64,000 nucleotides of DNA, from NCBI RefSeq assembly GCF_026011795.1, contig NZ_BRVS01000008.1, positions 1 through 64,000 of the forward strand, in the 5' to 3' direction. The first letter of the stretch is position 1; the number at the start of each line of letters is the position of its first letter. Below the pieces are notes generated by a model. That model had not been told where the DNA came from, made no database searches, and saw only the letters and a program-made list of their open reading frames with translations. Source of the DNA: Arthrobacter mangrovi (GTDB lineage: Bacteria > Actinomycetota > Actinomycetes > Actinomycetales > Micrococcaceae). Positions 9,707 to 19,695 of the stretch are shown one piece after another. The position numbers were made by a program, and so were the translations under genes.

Positions 9707-9764
9707 TAGTTCGGTCCGGTTCCGCCAGGACCACTAGGCCGTTGGCGGAACCTACGAAACCAAG

Positions 9765-10955
9765 TTACTTGGTGATCTTGGTAACGCGGCCCGAACCAAC
9801 GGTGCGGCCACCCTCACGGATAGCGAAGCCGAGGCCCTCTTCCATAGCGATCGGCTGGATCAGCTGGACGCTCATCTCGGTGTTGTCGCCCGGCATAACC
9901 ATTTCGGTGCCTTCCGGCAGGGTGATAACGCCGGTGACGTCCGTGGTACGGAAGTAGAACTGCGGACGGTAGTTCGAGTAGAACGGGTTGTGGCGGCCGC
10001 CTTCATCCTTGGACAGGATGTAGACGTTGGCCTCGAAGTCGGTGTGCGGGGTGATGGAACCCGGCTTCACGACGACCTGGCCGCGCTCTACGTCTTCGCG
10101 CTTGATACCGCGGAGCAGCAGACCACAGTTCTCGCCAGCCCATGCTTCGTCGAGCTGCTTGTGGAACATCTCGATACCGGTGACCGTGGTCTTCTGGATC
10201 GGGCGGATGCCGACGATCTCGACCTCGGAGTTGATGGCGAGGGTGCCACGCTCGGCGCGGCCGGTAACAACGGTACCGCGGCCGGTGATGGTGAAGACGT
10301 CCTCGATCGGCATCAGGAACGGCTTGTCCTTGTCGCGGACCGGGTCCGGGATGGACTCGTCCACAGCATCCATCAGGTCCTCAACGGACTTGACCCACTG
10401 CGGGTCGCCCTCGAGGGCCTTCAGGCCGGAAACGCGGATGACGGGAGCGTTGTCGCCGTCGAACTCCTGGGAGCTGAGCAGCTCGCGGACTTCCATTTCG
10501 ACGAGGTCGAGGAGTTCCTCGTCCTCAACCATGTCAGCCTTGTTCAGCGCGACCAGCAGGTAGGGAACACCAACCTGGCGGGCCAGCAGAACGTGCTCGC
10601 GGGTCTGGGCCATCGGACCGTCGGTAGCGGCAACCACGAGGATCGCGCCGTCCATCTGAGCTGCACCAGTGATCATGTTCTTGATGTAGTCAGCGTGGCC
10701 GGGAGCGTCAACGTGTGCGTAGTGACGCTTCTCGGTCTGGTACTCGATGTGCGAGATGTTGATGGTGATACCGCGCTGGCGCTCTTCCGGGGCAGAGTCG
10801 ATAGCTGCGAAGTCACGCTGCTCGTTGAGATCGGGGTACTTGTCAGCAAGCACCTTGGAAATGGCAGCGGTCAACGTGGTCTTACCGTGGTCAACGTGAC
10901 CGATGGTACCGATGTTGACGTGCGGCTTAGTCCGCTCGAACTTTGCCTTCGCCAC
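9765..10955 (-). CDS. tuf: elongation factor Tu
   Basis: EF-Tu is the GTPase that carries aminoacyl-tRNA to the ribosome. The product has 396 residues, normal length. G1 is [10 protein letters not shown] (residues 19-28), the switch [10 protein letters not shown] contains the catalytic His, and NKAD gives base specificity. Domains 2 and 3 are complete, ending [14 protein letters not shown]. It is the last gene of the str unit (rpsL-rpsG-fusA-tuf) but is separated from fusA by 230 bases with a hairpin, so it probably also has its own promoter, as in many bacteria. Confidence 0.99.
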   Translation of the reverse strand: MAKAKFERTKPHVNIGTIGHVDHGKTTLTAAISKVLADKYPDLNEQRDFAAIDSAPEERQRGITINISHIEYQTEKRHYAHVDAPGHADYIKNMITGAAQMDGAILVVAATDGPMAQTREHVLLARQVGVPYLLVALNKADMVEDEELLDLVEMEVRELLSSQEFDGDNAPVIRVSGLKALEGDPQWVKSVEDLMDAVDESIPDPVRDKDKPFLMPIEDVFTITGRGTVVTGRAERGTLAINSEVEIVGIRPIQKTTVTGIEMFHKQLDEAWAGENCGLLLRGIKREDVERGQVVVKPGSITPHTDFEANVYILSKDEGGRHNPFYSNYRPQFYFRTTDVTGVITLPEGTEMVMPGDNTEMSVQLIQPIAMEEGLGFAIREGGRTVGSGRVTKITK

Positions 10956-11024
10956 GGGTTCCTCCTAGGACGTTTTGAAAAGACATGCTCTCCGGCAACG
11001 CTTCTCGCTGCCGAAACCTGAACA

Positions 11025-11030
11025 AGTCTA
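11025..11030 (-). promoter_or_regulatory. possible -10 element upstream of tuf
   Basis: TAGACT on the minus strand lies about 70 bases before the tuf start, inside the 230-base fusA-tuf gap. It fits the actinobacterial TAnnnT pattern. No good -35 hexamer is 16-18 bases upstream, so support is weak. The same hexamer occurs upstream of rpsL and aspC. Confidence 0.25.
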
Positions 11031-11150
11031 CTTCGGGCTTGGATATTTGGGGAAATTACAGGATCCGCCGGCCACGCACGTACTTGTGCGCCCCGCCAGC
11101 CTGCGTGCAGTCCCGTAGGCCGCGGCTCAGCCGCATGGACTGCGAGGTGG

Positions 11151-11176
11151 CTGCCGTCCCGGCGGACCGGGACGGC
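11151..11176 (-). terminator. hairpin after fusA
   Basis: An 11-base-pair perfect inverted repeat with a 4-base loop starts 10 bases past the fusA stop. No U-run follows on the minus strand. It may reduce read-through from the str operon into tuf or mark an mRNA processing point. Confidence 0.5.
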
Positions 11177-11185
11177 AACCGGAGA

Positions 11186-13288
11186 TTACTCGCCGCGGGT
11201 CTTCTGGATGATCTCGTCGGCTACTGCCTTCGGGACCTCCGAGTAGCTGTCGAACTGCATCGAGTACACCGCGCGGCCCTGGGTCTTGGACCGCAGGTCG
11301 CCGATGTAGCCGAACATTTCGGACAGCGGAACGTTGGCGCGTACAACCTTCACGCCCGAGGCATCCTCCATGGACTGGATCATGCCGCGGCGGGAGTTCA
11401 GGTCACCGATGACGTCACCCATGTATTCCTCAGGGGTACGCACCTCGACGGCCATCAGCGGTTCGAGCAGGACCGGGTTGGCGCGACGAACGCCTTCCTT
11501 CAGGACCTGGGAACCGGCGATCTTGAACGCCATTTCCGAAGAGTCGACGTCGTGGTAGGCACCGTCGAGCAGGATCGCCTTGACGCCCACCATCGGGTAG
11601 CCCGCGAGGACACCCAGGCGCAGTGCGTCCTGGATACCGGCATCCACCGAGGGGATGTATTCGCGCGGGATACGGCCGCCGGTGACCTTGTTCTCGAACT
11701 CGTAGAACGTGCCGCCAGCGGTGTCCAGGGGCTCGAAGGAGACCTGGACCTTTGCGAACTGGCCGGATCCACCCGTCTGCTTCTTGTGGGTGTAGTCGAC
11801 CTTTTCGACGGTCTTCTTGATGGTTTCGCGGTAGGCCACCTGCGGCTTGCCGACGTTGGCTTCAACCTTGAACTCGCGGCGCATGCGGTCCACCAGGATG
11901 TCCAGGTGGAGCTCGCCCATGCCGCCGATTTCGGTCTGGCCGGTCTCGTCGTTGAGGGAGACGGTGAACGTCGGGTCCTCATCGGAGAGCTTCTGGATAG
12001 CGGTCGACAGCTTCTCCTGGTCGCCCTTGGTCTTCGGCTCGATGGCCACGAAGATCACCGGCTCCGGGAAGCTCATGGACTCGAGGACGATCGGGTTCGC
12101 CGGATCGCACAGGGTGTCGCCGGTGGTCACGTCCTTGAGGCCGATGGCCGCGTAGATGTGTCCGGTGGTGACTTCGTCAACCGGGTTCTCCTTGTTGGCA
12201 TGCATCTGGAAGAGCTTGCCGATGCGCTCCTTCTTGCCCTTGGTGGAGTTGATCACCTGGGCGCCGGAGGCAGCCTTGCCGGAGTAGACGCGGATGTAGG
12301 TCAGGCGGCCGAAGAACGGGTGCGTGACGACCTTGAACGCGAGGGCCGAGAACGGCGCGCTGGCGTCTGCCTGGCGCTCCAGGACGGTCTCTTCGTCGTT
12401 CACTGCGTGGCCCTGGATGCTGGGAACGTCCAGCGGGGACGGCAGGAAGTCGATCACGGCGTCGAGCATGGGCTGGACACCCTTGTTCTTGAACGCGGAA
12501 CCGCAGTAGACCGGGTAGACCTCGGAGGCGATGGTCATCTTGCGGATGCCGGCCTTCAGTTCCTCGATGCTGGGCTCTTCGCCCTCGAGGTACTTCTCCA
12601 TGAGATCTTCGGAGGACTCGGCAACGGTCTCGACCAGCTGCGCGCGGTATTCCTCGGCCTTGGCCTGCAGGTCTGCCGGGATCTCTTCGATCTCGTAGTC
12701 GGCGCCCATCTTGACCTCGCCGCGCCAGGTGAAGGCCTTCATGGTCAGCAGGTCGACGACGCCTTCGAAGCTGTTCTCGGCGCCGATCGGCAGCTGCATG
12801 ACCAGCGGCTTGGCACCGAGGCGGTTGATGATGGTGTCAACGGTGAAGTAGAAGTCGGCACCGAGCTTGTCCATCTTGTTGACGAAGCAGATGCGCGGCA
12901 CGTCGTACTTGTCCGCCTGGCGCCACACGGTCTCCGACTGCGGCTCAACGCCCTCCTTGCCGTCGAAGACGGCAACGGCGCCGTCGAGGACGCGCAGGGA
13001 GCGCTCAACCTCGACCGTGAAGTCCACGTGACCGGGAGTGTCGATGATGTTGATCTGGTTGTCGTTCCAGTAGCAGGTGGTGGCCGCGGAGGTAATGGTG
13101 ATACCGCGTTCCTGCTCCTGTGCCATCCAGTCCATGGTTGCGGCACCGTCGTGCGTCTCACCGATCTTGTGGTTGACACCGGTGTAGAAGAGGATGCGCT
13201 CAGTGGTGGTGGTCTTACCGGCATCAATGTGGGCCATGATGCCGATGTTGCGGACCTTCTTGAGGTCGGTAAGCACGTCGAGTGCCAC
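11186..13288 (-). CDS. fusA: elongation factor G
   Basis: EF-G is the GTPase for tRNA-mRNA translocation and, with RRF, for ribosome recycling. The product has 700 residues, normal length. G1 is [19 protein letters not shown] (residues 19-37), switch II is DTPGHVDFT, and NKMDK is the base-specificity motif. Domain IV carries [16 protein letters not shown] and domain V ends with the usual [16 protein letters not shown]. The residues where fusidic-acid resistance commonly arises look ordinary. It follows rpsG by 68 bases. Confidence 0.99.
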   Translation of the reverse strand: MALDVLTDLKKVRNIGIMAHIDAGKTTTTERILFYTGVNHKIGETHDGAATMDWMAQEQERGITITSAATTCYWNDNQINIIDTPGHVDFTVEVERSLRVLDGAVAVFDGKEGVEPQSETVWRQADKYDVPRICFVNKMDKLGADFYFTVDTIINRLGAKPLVMQLPIGAENSFEGVVDLLTMKAFTWRGEVKMGADYEIEEIPADLQAKAEEYRAQLVETVAESSEDLMEKYLEGEEPSIEELKAGIRKMTIASEVYPVYCGSAFKNKGVQPMLDAVIDFLPSPLDVPSIQGHAVNDEETVLERQADASAPFSALAFKVVTHPFFGRLTYIRVYSGKAASGAQVINSTKGKKERIGKLFQMHANKENPVDEVTTGHIYAAIGLKDVTTGDTLCDPANPIVLESMSFPEPVIFVAIEPKTKGDQEKLSTAIQKLSDEDPTFTVSLNDETGQTEIGGMGELHLDILVDRMRREFKVEANVGKPQVAYRETIKKTVEKVDYTHKKQTGGSGQFAKVQVSFEPLDTAGGTFYEFENKVTGGRIPREYIPSVDAGIQDALRLGVLAGYPMVGVKAILLDGAYHDVDSSEMAFKIAGSQVLKEGVRRANPVLLEPLMAVEVRTPEEYMGDVIGDLNSRRGMIQSMEDASGVKVVRANVPLSEMFGYIGDLRSKTQGRAVYSMQFDSYSEVPKAVADEIIQKTRGE

Positions 13289-13356
13289 AGTTTCTCCCTT
13301 TTTAGGTGAGCAATTGGCGACGGCGGCGGATCACCGCCGTCGCCCGTAAAGCTCTG

Positions 13357-13827
13357 TTACCAGCGGTAGTGGGCGAAGGCCTTGTTGGACTCGGCCATCT
13401 TGTGGGTGTCTTCGCGACGCTTCACAGCGGCACCGAGACCGTTCGATGCGTCCAGGATCTCGTTCATGAGACGCTCGGTCATGGTCTTCTCGCGGCGGGC
13501 CTTGGAGTAACCGACCAGCCAGCGGAGGGCGAGGGCCGTGGAGCGGCCCGGCTTGACCTCAACGGGAACCTGGTAGGTTGCGCCACCGACACGGCGGGAG
13601 CGGACCTCGAGGGCGGGGCGAACGTTGTCCATGGCCTTCTTCAGGGCGGCCACGGGATCGTTGCCGGTCTTGGCGCGGGCACCTTCGAGGGCACCGTAGA
13701 CGATGCGCTCGGCGGTGGACTTCTTACCGTCAACCAGAACCTTGTTGATCAGCTGGGTAACCAGCGGGGATCCGTAAACCGGATCTACGACGAGCGGCCG
13801 CTTGGGGGCCGGACCCTTGCGGGGCAT
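13357..13827 (-). CDS. rpsG: 30S ribosomal protein S7
   Basis: S7 nucleates assembly of the 30S head and lines the E site. From ATG 13827 the product has 156 residues, the standard length, opening [20 protein letters not shown]; longer in-frame extensions run into rpsL and are not credible. Family blocks include [20 protein letters not shown] and [17 protein letters not shown]. The start is one base past the rpsL stop, so translation is coupled. Confidence 0.98.
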   Translation of the reverse strand: MPRKGPAPKRPLVVDPVYGSPLVTQLINKVLVDGKKSTAERIVYGALEGARAKTGNDPVAALKKAMDNVRPALEVRSRRVGGATYQVPVEVKPGRSTALALRWLVGYSKARREKTMTERLMNEILDASNGLGAAVKRREDTHKMAESNKAFAHYRW

Positions 13828-13828
13828 A

Positions 13829-14203
13829 TTACTTCTTCTCCATCTTCGCGCCGTAGCGGCTGCGAGCCTGCTTGCGGTTCTTGACACCCTGGGTATCGAG
13901 AGCGCCACGGACGATCTTGTAACGGACACCCGGCAGGTCCTTCACACGGCCGCCGCGCACCAGCACGATGGAGTGTTCCTGCAGGTTGTGGCCCACACCG
14001 GGGATGTAGGCGGTAACTTCGATGCCGCCACTGAGGCGGACACGGGCCACCTTCCGGAGAGCCGAGTTCGGCTTCTTCGGAGTGGTGGTGTAGACGCGGG
14101 TGCAGACGCCGCGCTTCATCGGGCTGCCCTTAAGCGCGGGCGCCTTGGTCTTATTGACCTTAGGTGAGCGGCCCTTGCGGACCAGCTGGTTAATCGTAGG
14201 CAC
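13829..14203 (-). CDS. rpsL: 30S ribosomal protein S12
   Basis: S12 monitors codon-anticodon pairing in the decoding centre. The product has 124 residues, starting [12 protein letters not shown]. The sites where streptomycin resistance usually arises, the Lys in [14 protein letters not shown] and the Lys in [12 protein letters not shown], are both wild-type, so no rpsL-based resistance is predicted. It is the first gene of the str operon; the gene-free 263 bases upstream hold its promoter. Confidence 0.98.
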   Translation of the reverse strand: MPTINQLVRKGRSPKVNKTKAPALKGSPMKRGVCTRVYTTTPKKPNSALRKVARVRLSGGIEVTAYIPGVGHNLQEHSIVLVRGGRVKDLPGVRYKIVRGALDTQGVKNRKQARSRYGAKMEKK

Positions 14204-14420
14204 TTACGTGATCTCCGTTTATCTAGGCTTTGCCTCGCCGGCTTTTCGCGAGGCCAGGCACTGTCGGTCGTCTTCGCAGCTGCGGTGAACGACCCTAGGC
14301 ATGCAAAGGTGTGGCATTCACCGCGCAAGAACCCCGCGGACCGGAAACAGGCTCCGCCTCCGCCACGCAAGAGCGGGGAAAACGGCCTTCATCCACTGCC
14401 ACACAAAACAATCGAGTAAC

Positions 14421-14429
14421 AGTCTATCA
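14421..14429 (-). promoter_or_regulatory. possible extended -10 promoter of the str operon
   Basis: On the minus strand TGATAGACT reads as an extended -10 (TG-n-TAGACT) about 220 bases before rpsL, in an AT-rich island (14400-14440) within otherwise GC-rich DNA. There is no good -35, which an extended -10 can compensate for. A leader of about 210 bases would result. The assignment is tentative. Confidence 0.35.
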
Positions 14430-14466
14430 GACAATCGCCGGCACCCCGCATCGCGGCCGCCTGCCC

Positions 14467-16557
14467 TCACGCACGGCCGCCCATGCTCTCGAGCAGCCGT
14501 TCCTCCAGCGTGGGAACGAGCGTGCGCATGTAGGTCCGGGTGACATGGTTCTGGTCGGCATAGATGAGGACATTGCCGATGACCGCGGGGCAGGTCGTAT
14601 CGCCGCAGAAGGCGTCCGTGAAGTCGAGCACGCGCGCCTTCGGGGCGAGCCCGGCCGCCTCCCGGGTCAGGTCCTTCCCGGTCAGCCCGTCCCTGCGCGA
14701 CTGCCCGCACTCCTCGGGCTCCTCGTAGTTCAGGGCCACGCAGTCGCGGGCCAGTCCGCCCTCGCGGCGGGGCAAGGGCGTGTCGACGATCGGATAGACG
14801 TCCACGCCGGCCTCGGCGAGCCGGTTCCAGTACTCCGCGAATCCTGCCGCGCCGGGACGGTGGCCGGTCTTCGTATCAACGAAATTGGCGCCGGCGTAGT
14901 AGGACGTGACCACAGCGTCGACGTCGCCCTCCCCGGTGAGCCGTTCCATGGTCTTCTTGTTCGGTTCGGTGCACTCCAGGTTTCCGTCCCGTTCCGCCAG
15001 CCGCATTTCCGGGTTGAACGGGCAGGAATTGTGCAGGTAGGTCAGCAGCCGCCAGCCGCGTTCCTTCGCGATTGGTTCCAGCGCTGCGAACCACTGGGCA
15101 GCGTGGGAATCCCCGACAAGCGCGACGGTGAAGTCCGAGTCCTTGTCGCCGAAGGTGCATTCCCGCGTCTCCGGCGATTCGGCCACGCTGGCGCAGTCCT
15201 TGCCGTTGAAGACATCCTTGGCAGCCAACCCGGGGTCCGGCACGATCACGTGGCTGTCGGCGGTGAACGTCCTGTCCGCCGCCCTGGTCATCGCGCCGCC
15301 GCCGAGATCCTCGGGCGGAGACGCCAGCAGGGCCTCCCCCTGCTCCGCCCGTTCCGCGAGGATGCGCTCCTGCTGGTTGCCCGGCACGAACGCGAGCGTT
15401 CCGACCAGGGCGGTGGCGGCGGCGCCGGCGGCGAGCGGGCGCCAGGCACGGGCGTGGAGCCAGCCGAACTTCCGCACCGGCGTCTCCACCCAGTAGAAGC
15501 TGAGGGCCGCCAGCGCGAACGAGGCGGCGAGCAGCAGCAGGCTGGGCGCCGGTCCGGGCTCCTTGCCGGCCAAAGTCTTGTAGAAGACGATCAGCGGCCA
15601 GTGCCACAGGTAGAGCGAGTAGGAAATGTTGCCGGTCCACTGCACCGGCTTGAGGTCCACGAGGCGGTGCAGTGAAAGCCTGCCCGAAGTGCGTCCCGCG
15701 GCGATGACGGCCATGGTCCCGAGGACCGGCAGCAAGGCGGCGGCCCCCGGGAACGGGTCCGCGCCGTCGAGCAGGAAGGCCGCCGCGGCAATAGCCGCCA
15801 GCCCCGCCAGGGCCAACAGGGAACGCAGCCGCTGCCAGCGTTCCGTGTAGCTCAGCCCCGCGGCCAGCAGGCCGCCAAGGCCGAGTTCCCAGATCCGCGT
15901 GGGGGTGATGAAATAGGCGGCCGGATTGCCGGTGTAGGTGAACCAGAGCGCGAAGGCCAGCGAGGCCGCCGTCACCAGGGCAAAAAGCACGACGGCGAGC
16001 CGCACCGGCGAGGGCGCGGAATGCCGGGAAGCGGAGGCGAAAGTGCTGCGCCGCTTGCGGATGACGGCGACCGCCAGCAGGACCAGCAGCGGCCAGAACA
16101 GGTAGAACTGCTCCTCCACCGCCAGCGACCAGAAATGCTGCAGCGCCGTGGCCGAGTCGGTGGCGGCCAGGTAGTCCACCGAGTCCGCGGCCAGTACCCA
16201 GTTCTGCAGGTAGAACGTGGAGGCCAAGGCCTGCGTGCCGACCTGCGCCCACTGCGTCATCGGGGCCAGCAGCAGCGTGGCGGCGAGCACCACGACGATG
16301 GTCAGCAGGGCGGCGGGAAGAATGCGGCGCACGCGCGCGGCCCAGAAGCTGCGCAGCGAGAGGGTGCCCGTACTTTCGACCTCGCGGAGCATGTGGCCGG
16401 TAATCAGGAAACCCGAGATAACGAAGAAGACGTCCACCCCGACGAAGCCGCCCGGCAGCCAGCGCGGCTCCAGATGGTAGGCCACCACCATGAGCACCGC
16501 GAGGGCGCGCAGGGCTTGGATTTCGGGCAGGAACTTGCGCCGGGCCTTCAACTGCAT
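14467..16557 (-). CDS. acyltransferase-3 / SGNH-hydrolase membrane protein (copy 1)
   Basis: Two-domain O-acyltransferase of the OafA type. Residues 8-350 form the multi-pass acyltransferase-3 domain: FLPEIQALRALAVLMVVAYH carries the conserved His, and FVGVDVFFVISGFLITGHML follows. After a membrane-proximal linker comes an extracytoplasmic SGNH domain from about residue 440, with block I GDSHAAQW and a C-terminal Asp-x-x-His-type end near NHVTRTYM. Such proteins O-acetylate cell-wall polymers, exopolysaccharide or glycolipids; the substrate is unknown. It lies 71 bases downstream of a close paralog in the same direction. The start is uncertain because the AAGG before the ATG is too close. Confidence 0.88.
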   Translation of the reverse strand: MQLKARRKFLPEIQALRALAVLMVVAYHLEPRWLPGGFVGVDVFFVISGFLITGHMLREVESTGTLSLRSFWAARVRRILPAALLTIVVVLAATLLLAPMTQWAQVGTQALASTFYLQNWVLAADSVDYLAATDSATALQHFWSLAVEEQFYLFWPLLVLLAVAVIRKRRSTFASASRHSAPSPVRLAVVLFALVTAASLAFALWFTYTGNPAAYFITPTRIWELGLGGLLAAGLSYTERWQRLRSLLALAGLAAIAAAAFLLDGADPFPGAAALLPVLGTMAVIAAGRTSGRLSLHRLVDLKPVQWTGNISYSLYLWHWPLIVFYKTLAGKEPGPAPSLLLLAASFALAALSFYWVETPVRKFGWLHARAWRPLAAGAAATALVGTLAFVPGNQQERILAERAEQGEALLASPPEDLGGGAMTRAADRTFTADSHVIVPDPGLAAKDVFNGKDCASVAESPETRECTFGDKDSDFTVALVGDSHAAQWFAALEPIAKERGWRLLTYLHNSCPFNPEMRLAERDGNLECTEPNKKTMERLTGEGDVDAVVTSYYAGANFVDTKTGHRPGAAGFAEYWNRLAEAGVDVYPIVDTPLPRREGGLARDCVALNYEEPEECGQSRRDGLTGKDLTREAAGLAPKARVLDFTDAFCGDTTCPAVIGNVLIYADQNHVTRTYMRTLVPTLEERLLESMGGRA

Positions 16558-16628
16558 GCCTTGCAGTCAGTCATGTCCAGGTGAACAGCGGGTTGATACG
16601 ACATGAACGCGCCGCGGCCGGACCCGGC

Positions 16629-18731
16629 TCAGCGGGTCTGTTTGGCCGCCACGAGCGCGCTTTCCAGCCGGTCGGCAAGCGTCAGGATGTAGGTCCGCGT
16701 GACGTGGTCGCGGTCGCGGTAGATCATGACGTTGCCGATCACCATCGGGCAGGAGTCGGCGCCGCAGAATTCGTCGGAGAGGTCCACCACCCGTGCCTGC
16801 GGCGCAAGCTTGGCCGCTTCCGGGGTCAGGTCCTGCCCGTCGAAGGCGGCCGAGCGCGGCTGGCTGCACTGCTCGGGGTCGTCATAGTTCAGGTCCACGC
16901 AGTCGCGCGGGTCCGCGCCGGCGCGGGCCGTGGGCGTGTCCGCGATCGGGTAGACATCGATCCCGGCGCCGGCGAGCCGGTTCCAGTACTCCGCAAAGCC
17001 GGCGACCCCCGGCCGGTGCCCAGTGCCCGCATCGTCGAATTCGGAGGACGCGGAGTAGGAGGTGATGACGGCGTCGATATCTCCGCGCCCGAGCAGGCGC
17101 TCCATCGTTGCGCGGTTCGGCCCGGTGCACTGCAGGTCGCCCTCGGTTTCCAGCGTGCGCGGCTCCGGATTGAACGGGCAGGAGTTGTGGATGTAGGTGA
17201 GCAGCTTCCAGCCGCGCTCCTTGGCGATCACGTCCAGCGCCGGCGTCCACTGTCCGACGTGCGAGTCGCCCACCACCGCCACCGTCGCGGCATCGGCATC
17301 TCCCCCGCTGTGGTCGAAGGTGCATTCCGGGGTCTTGGCGTCCGGCTTCTGCGCCACGCAGTCGCCGAACGCGAATTCGTCGTCGACGGCGACATTCGGG
17401 TCGGGGACGATCACCTTCTCCGGTCCCGCGAAGCTGCGGTCAGCCGCCCGGTCCATGGCGCCCGCCCCGAAGTGCGCCGGCGGCGCCTGCAGCAGTTGCT
17501 CGGTGTGCGCCATCCGCTCGGCCACCAGTTGGTCGCGCTGCTGCATCGGTGCCAGGGCCAGCAGCCCGACGACGCCCATTGCCACGAGCCCGGCTGCGAT
17601 CGGCCGCTTGGCATGCCCGCGCAGCCAGCCCGCCCGGCGCACCGGCGCTTCCACAAAGTAGTAGCTCAGGGCGGCCAGCCCCACCGAGGCGGCGGCCAGC
17701 AGCAGGCTCGCCAGCGGTCCCGGGGCGCGGTCGGCCAGCGTGCGGAAGTACATCAGTACGGGCCAGTGCCACAGGTACAGCGAGTAGGAGATGTTGCCGA
17801 GCCATTGGACGGGCCGGGCGTCCGTCACGCGGTGAAGCGACAAGGCGCCGTCGGTGCGTCCCGCCGCGATCACCGCGATGGTGCCCAGGACCGGCAGCAG
17901 GGCGGCGGTGCCGGGAAAAATGGTGGCGCCGTCGAACATGAACGCGGCCGCCAGGATGGCCGAAATGCCGCCCAGCGCCAGGAACTTCCGCAGCCGCGGG
18001 TGCCCGGCGCCGTCCCTGAGCACCACCGCCAGGACGCCGCCAAGCGCCAGCTCCCAGATCCGGGTCGGGGTGATGAAGTAGGCGGCCGGGTTGCCGGAAT
18101 GGCTGAACCAGATGCCGAACGCGAGGGACGCCGCCGCCACGATGGCAAGCGCGGGCAGGACGCCGCGGACCATATTCCGTCCGGCCCTGCGGGCGAGCAC
18201 GGCCGCGGCCAGGACCAGCAGCGGCCAGAACAGGTAGAACTGCTCCTCCACCGCCAGCGACCAGAAATGCTGCAGCCCGGTGGCGCTGCTGGCCGAAGCC
18301 ATGTAGTCCACGGACTCCCCCGCCAGCACCCAGTTCTGCACGTAGAAGACGGAGGCCAGGGCTTGGGAGCCGATCCGCTCCCATTGCGTCATCGGGCTTA
18401 ACACGAAGGTCGCGAGGCAGACGACGGCGATGGTCACCAGCGACGCCGGCAGGATCCGGCGTGCGCGGGCGGCCCAGAAGGCGCCGAGCGAGACCCGGCC
18501 GGTGTCCCGCAGCTCACGCAGCAGGTGGCCGGTGATCAGGAACCCGGAGATGACGAAGAAGACATCGACGCCGACGAAACCGCCGCGGAGCAGCCACGGC
18601 TGGAAGTGGTAGACGACCACCAGCAGCACCGCCAGGGCCCGCAGCGCCTGCACCTCGGGCAGGAATTTCCGGGGCTTGCGGCTCGGGCTCTCCTTCGGGC
18701 GTGCGGCATCTGGGCTCGCGGTCGACAGCAT
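16629..18731 (-). CDS. acyltransferase-3 / SGNH-hydrolase membrane protein (copy 2)
   Basis: Paralog of the next gene, with the same architecture and many identical blocks: FLPEVQALRALAVLLVVVYH, GFVGVDVFFVISGFLITGHL, HFWSLAVEEQFYLFWPLLVL, GNISYSLYLWHWP, then the SGNH part with GDSHVGQW, HNSCPFNPEPR and DHVTRTY. I choose the ATG at 18731 (700 residues) because a TATATT -10 element lies exactly 7 bases upstream, which fits a leaderless mRNA; a TTG three codons upstream is the alternative. The two tandem genes probably arose by duplication and could modify different positions or polymers. Confidence 0.87.
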   Translation of the reverse strand: MLSTASPDAARPKESPSRKPRKFLPEVQALRALAVLLVVVYHFQPWLLRGGFVGVDVFFVISGFLITGHLLRELRDTGRVSLGAFWAARARRILPASLVTIAVVCLATFVLSPMTQWERIGSQALASVFYVQNWVLAGESVDYMASASSATGLQHFWSLAVEEQFYLFWPLLVLAAAVLARRAGRNMVRGVLPALAIVAAASLAFGIWFSHSGNPAAYFITPTRIWELALGGVLAVVLRDGAGHPRLRKFLALGGISAILAAAFMFDGATIFPGTAALLPVLGTIAVIAAGRTDGALSLHRVTDARPVQWLGNISYSLYLWHWPVLMYFRTLADRAPGPLASLLLAAASVGLAALSYYFVEAPVRRAGWLRGHAKRPIAAGLVAMGVVGLLALAPMQQRDQLVAERMAHTEQLLQAPPAHFGAGAMDRAADRSFAGPEKVIVPDPNVAVDDEFAFGDCVAQKPDAKTPECTFDHSGGDADAATVAVVGDSHVGQWTPALDVIAKERGWKLLTYIHNSCPFNPEPRTLETEGDLQCTGPNRATMERLLGRGDIDAVITSYSASSEFDDAGTGHRPGVAGFAEYWNRLAGAGIDVYPIADTPTARAGADPRDCVDLNYDDPEQCSQPRSAAFDGQDLTPEAAKLAPQARVVDLSDEFCGADSCPMVIGNVMIYRDRDHVTRTYILTLADRLESALVAAKQTR

Positions 18732-18738
18732 GCCCGCC

Positions 18739-18744
18739 AATATA
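18739..18744 (-). promoter_or_regulatory. -10 element for a leaderless acyltransferase mRNA
   Basis: TATATT on the minus strand is followed by 7 bases and then the ATG of the acyltransferase gene. In actinobacteria a TAnnnT box at this distance typically places the transcript start on the A of the ATG. There is no convincing ribosome-binding site, which fits. The -35 region is poor. Confidence 0.5.
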
Positions 18745-18770
18745 ACAAAAAGGTAACAGGGGGGTCGAAA

Positions 18771-18889
18771 ACCGGCTAGTGCCGGGCGCGATGGTTCCGG
18801 CCTGGAGGCTGCCGGGCGCGGAGCGGCCCGGAACCGGCTAGTGCTGGGCGCGGAGCGGCCCGGAACCGGCTAGTGCTGGGCGCGGAGCG
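18771..18889. repeat. 32-bp tandem repeat over the end of the IclR gene
   Basis: A 32-base unit beginning ACCGGCTAGTGCTGGGCG occurs at 18833-18864 and again, for its first 25 bases, at 18865-18889. A longer diverged copy lies at 18771-18832. The last copy contains the final codons and TAG stop of the IclR regulator gene, so the repeat copied the gene end outward. Each unit contains CCGGGC or a near version with GCCCGG, able to form short stems, and may work as a terminator. Slipped-strand duplication is the simplest origin. Confidence 0.85.
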
Positions 18890-19661
18890 CGTCGGTCACC
18901 TTGGCCGACGCGGCCTGGAGTTTGGGCAGCGCCGTCGCGACGGCCGCCTCGAGGTCCACGGTGCTGTCCGCCAGCGAGGCCTGCATCGACATGTTCAGCG
19001 CGGCGGCGACGCTGCCGTCCGGGTTCAGGATCGGCACGGCGACGGAGCGCAGGCCGTTCTCGAGTTCCTGGTCCACCAGGGACCAGCCCTGCCGCCGGAC
19101 CTTGTCCAGCTCGGCGCGCAGGGCCTCGACGGTTCCGATGGTCTTGGCGGTCAGCGGCCGCAGCTCGACCTTCGCGAGGTACTCCTCGAGTTCCAGCGGC
19201 GGCAGGCCGGCCAGCAGGACCCGCCCCATCGACGTGGCGTAGGCCGGGAAACGCGTGCCGACGCTGATCCCCACGGTCATGATCCGGCGCGTGTGGATGC
19301 GTGCGATGTAGACGATCTCGCCGCCGTCGAGAATGGACGCGGACGTGGATTCGTGCAGCTCGGCGGAGAGTTCCTCCAGCACGGGCTGCACCAGCTGGGG
19401 AAGGGACTGACCCGCCAGGTACGAGTACCCGAGCTGCAGCACCAAGGCTGTCAGCTCGAAGACCCGCCCGTCCGTCCTGACATACCCCAGGTCGACCAGG
19501 GTATGCAGGAAGCGGCGGGCGGTGGCACGGGTCAGTCCCGTTCGTTTCGAGACCTCGCTGAGGGTCATGCTGATGTTGTCGGCATCAAAGGCCCGGATGA
19601 CGGCCAGGCCGCGGGCCAGCGACTGGACGAACTGGTCGCCCGGCAGTTTGGTCTCGGTCAT
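18870..19661 (-). CDS. pcaR: IclR-family regulator, probable PcaR of the protocatechuate genes
   Basis: IclR regulators have an N-terminal winged helix-turn-helix and a C-terminal effector domain; the PcaR/PcaU/PobR subgroup answers to beta-ketoadipate, protocatechuate or 4-hydroxybenzoate. The product has 263 residues. The HTH is MTLSEVSKRTGLTRATARRF (residues 32-51), and the opening FVQSLARGLAVIRAFDADN is typical of this subgroup. The effector domain spans about 85-258, with YATSMGRVLLAGL and a DQELENGLRSVAVPI strand. It lies 34 bases downstream of pcaJ in the same direction, so it is probably co-transcribed and autoregulated. The name rests on subgroup features and context. Confidence 0.8.
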   Translation of the reverse strand: MTETKLPGDQFVQSLARGLAVIRAFDADNISMTLSEVSKRTGLTRATARRFLHTLVDLGYVRTDGRVFELTALVLQLGYSYLAGQSLPQLVQPVLEELSAELHESTSASILDGGEIVYIARIHTRRIMTVGISVGTRFPAYATSMGRVLLAGLPPLELEEYLAKVELRPLTAKTIGTVEALRAELDKVRRQGWSLVDQELENGLRSVAVPILNPDGSVAAALNMSMQASLADSTVDLEAAVATALPKLQAASAKVTDALRAQH

Positions 19662-19695
19662 GTTCCCCTGCTGCAGTTCTGGACGTGCTGTCCGG

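Noticed and set aside
18771-18889. CRISPR-like array
   Set aside because: Units are directly adjacent without spacers and include the end of a gene; no cas genes nearby.
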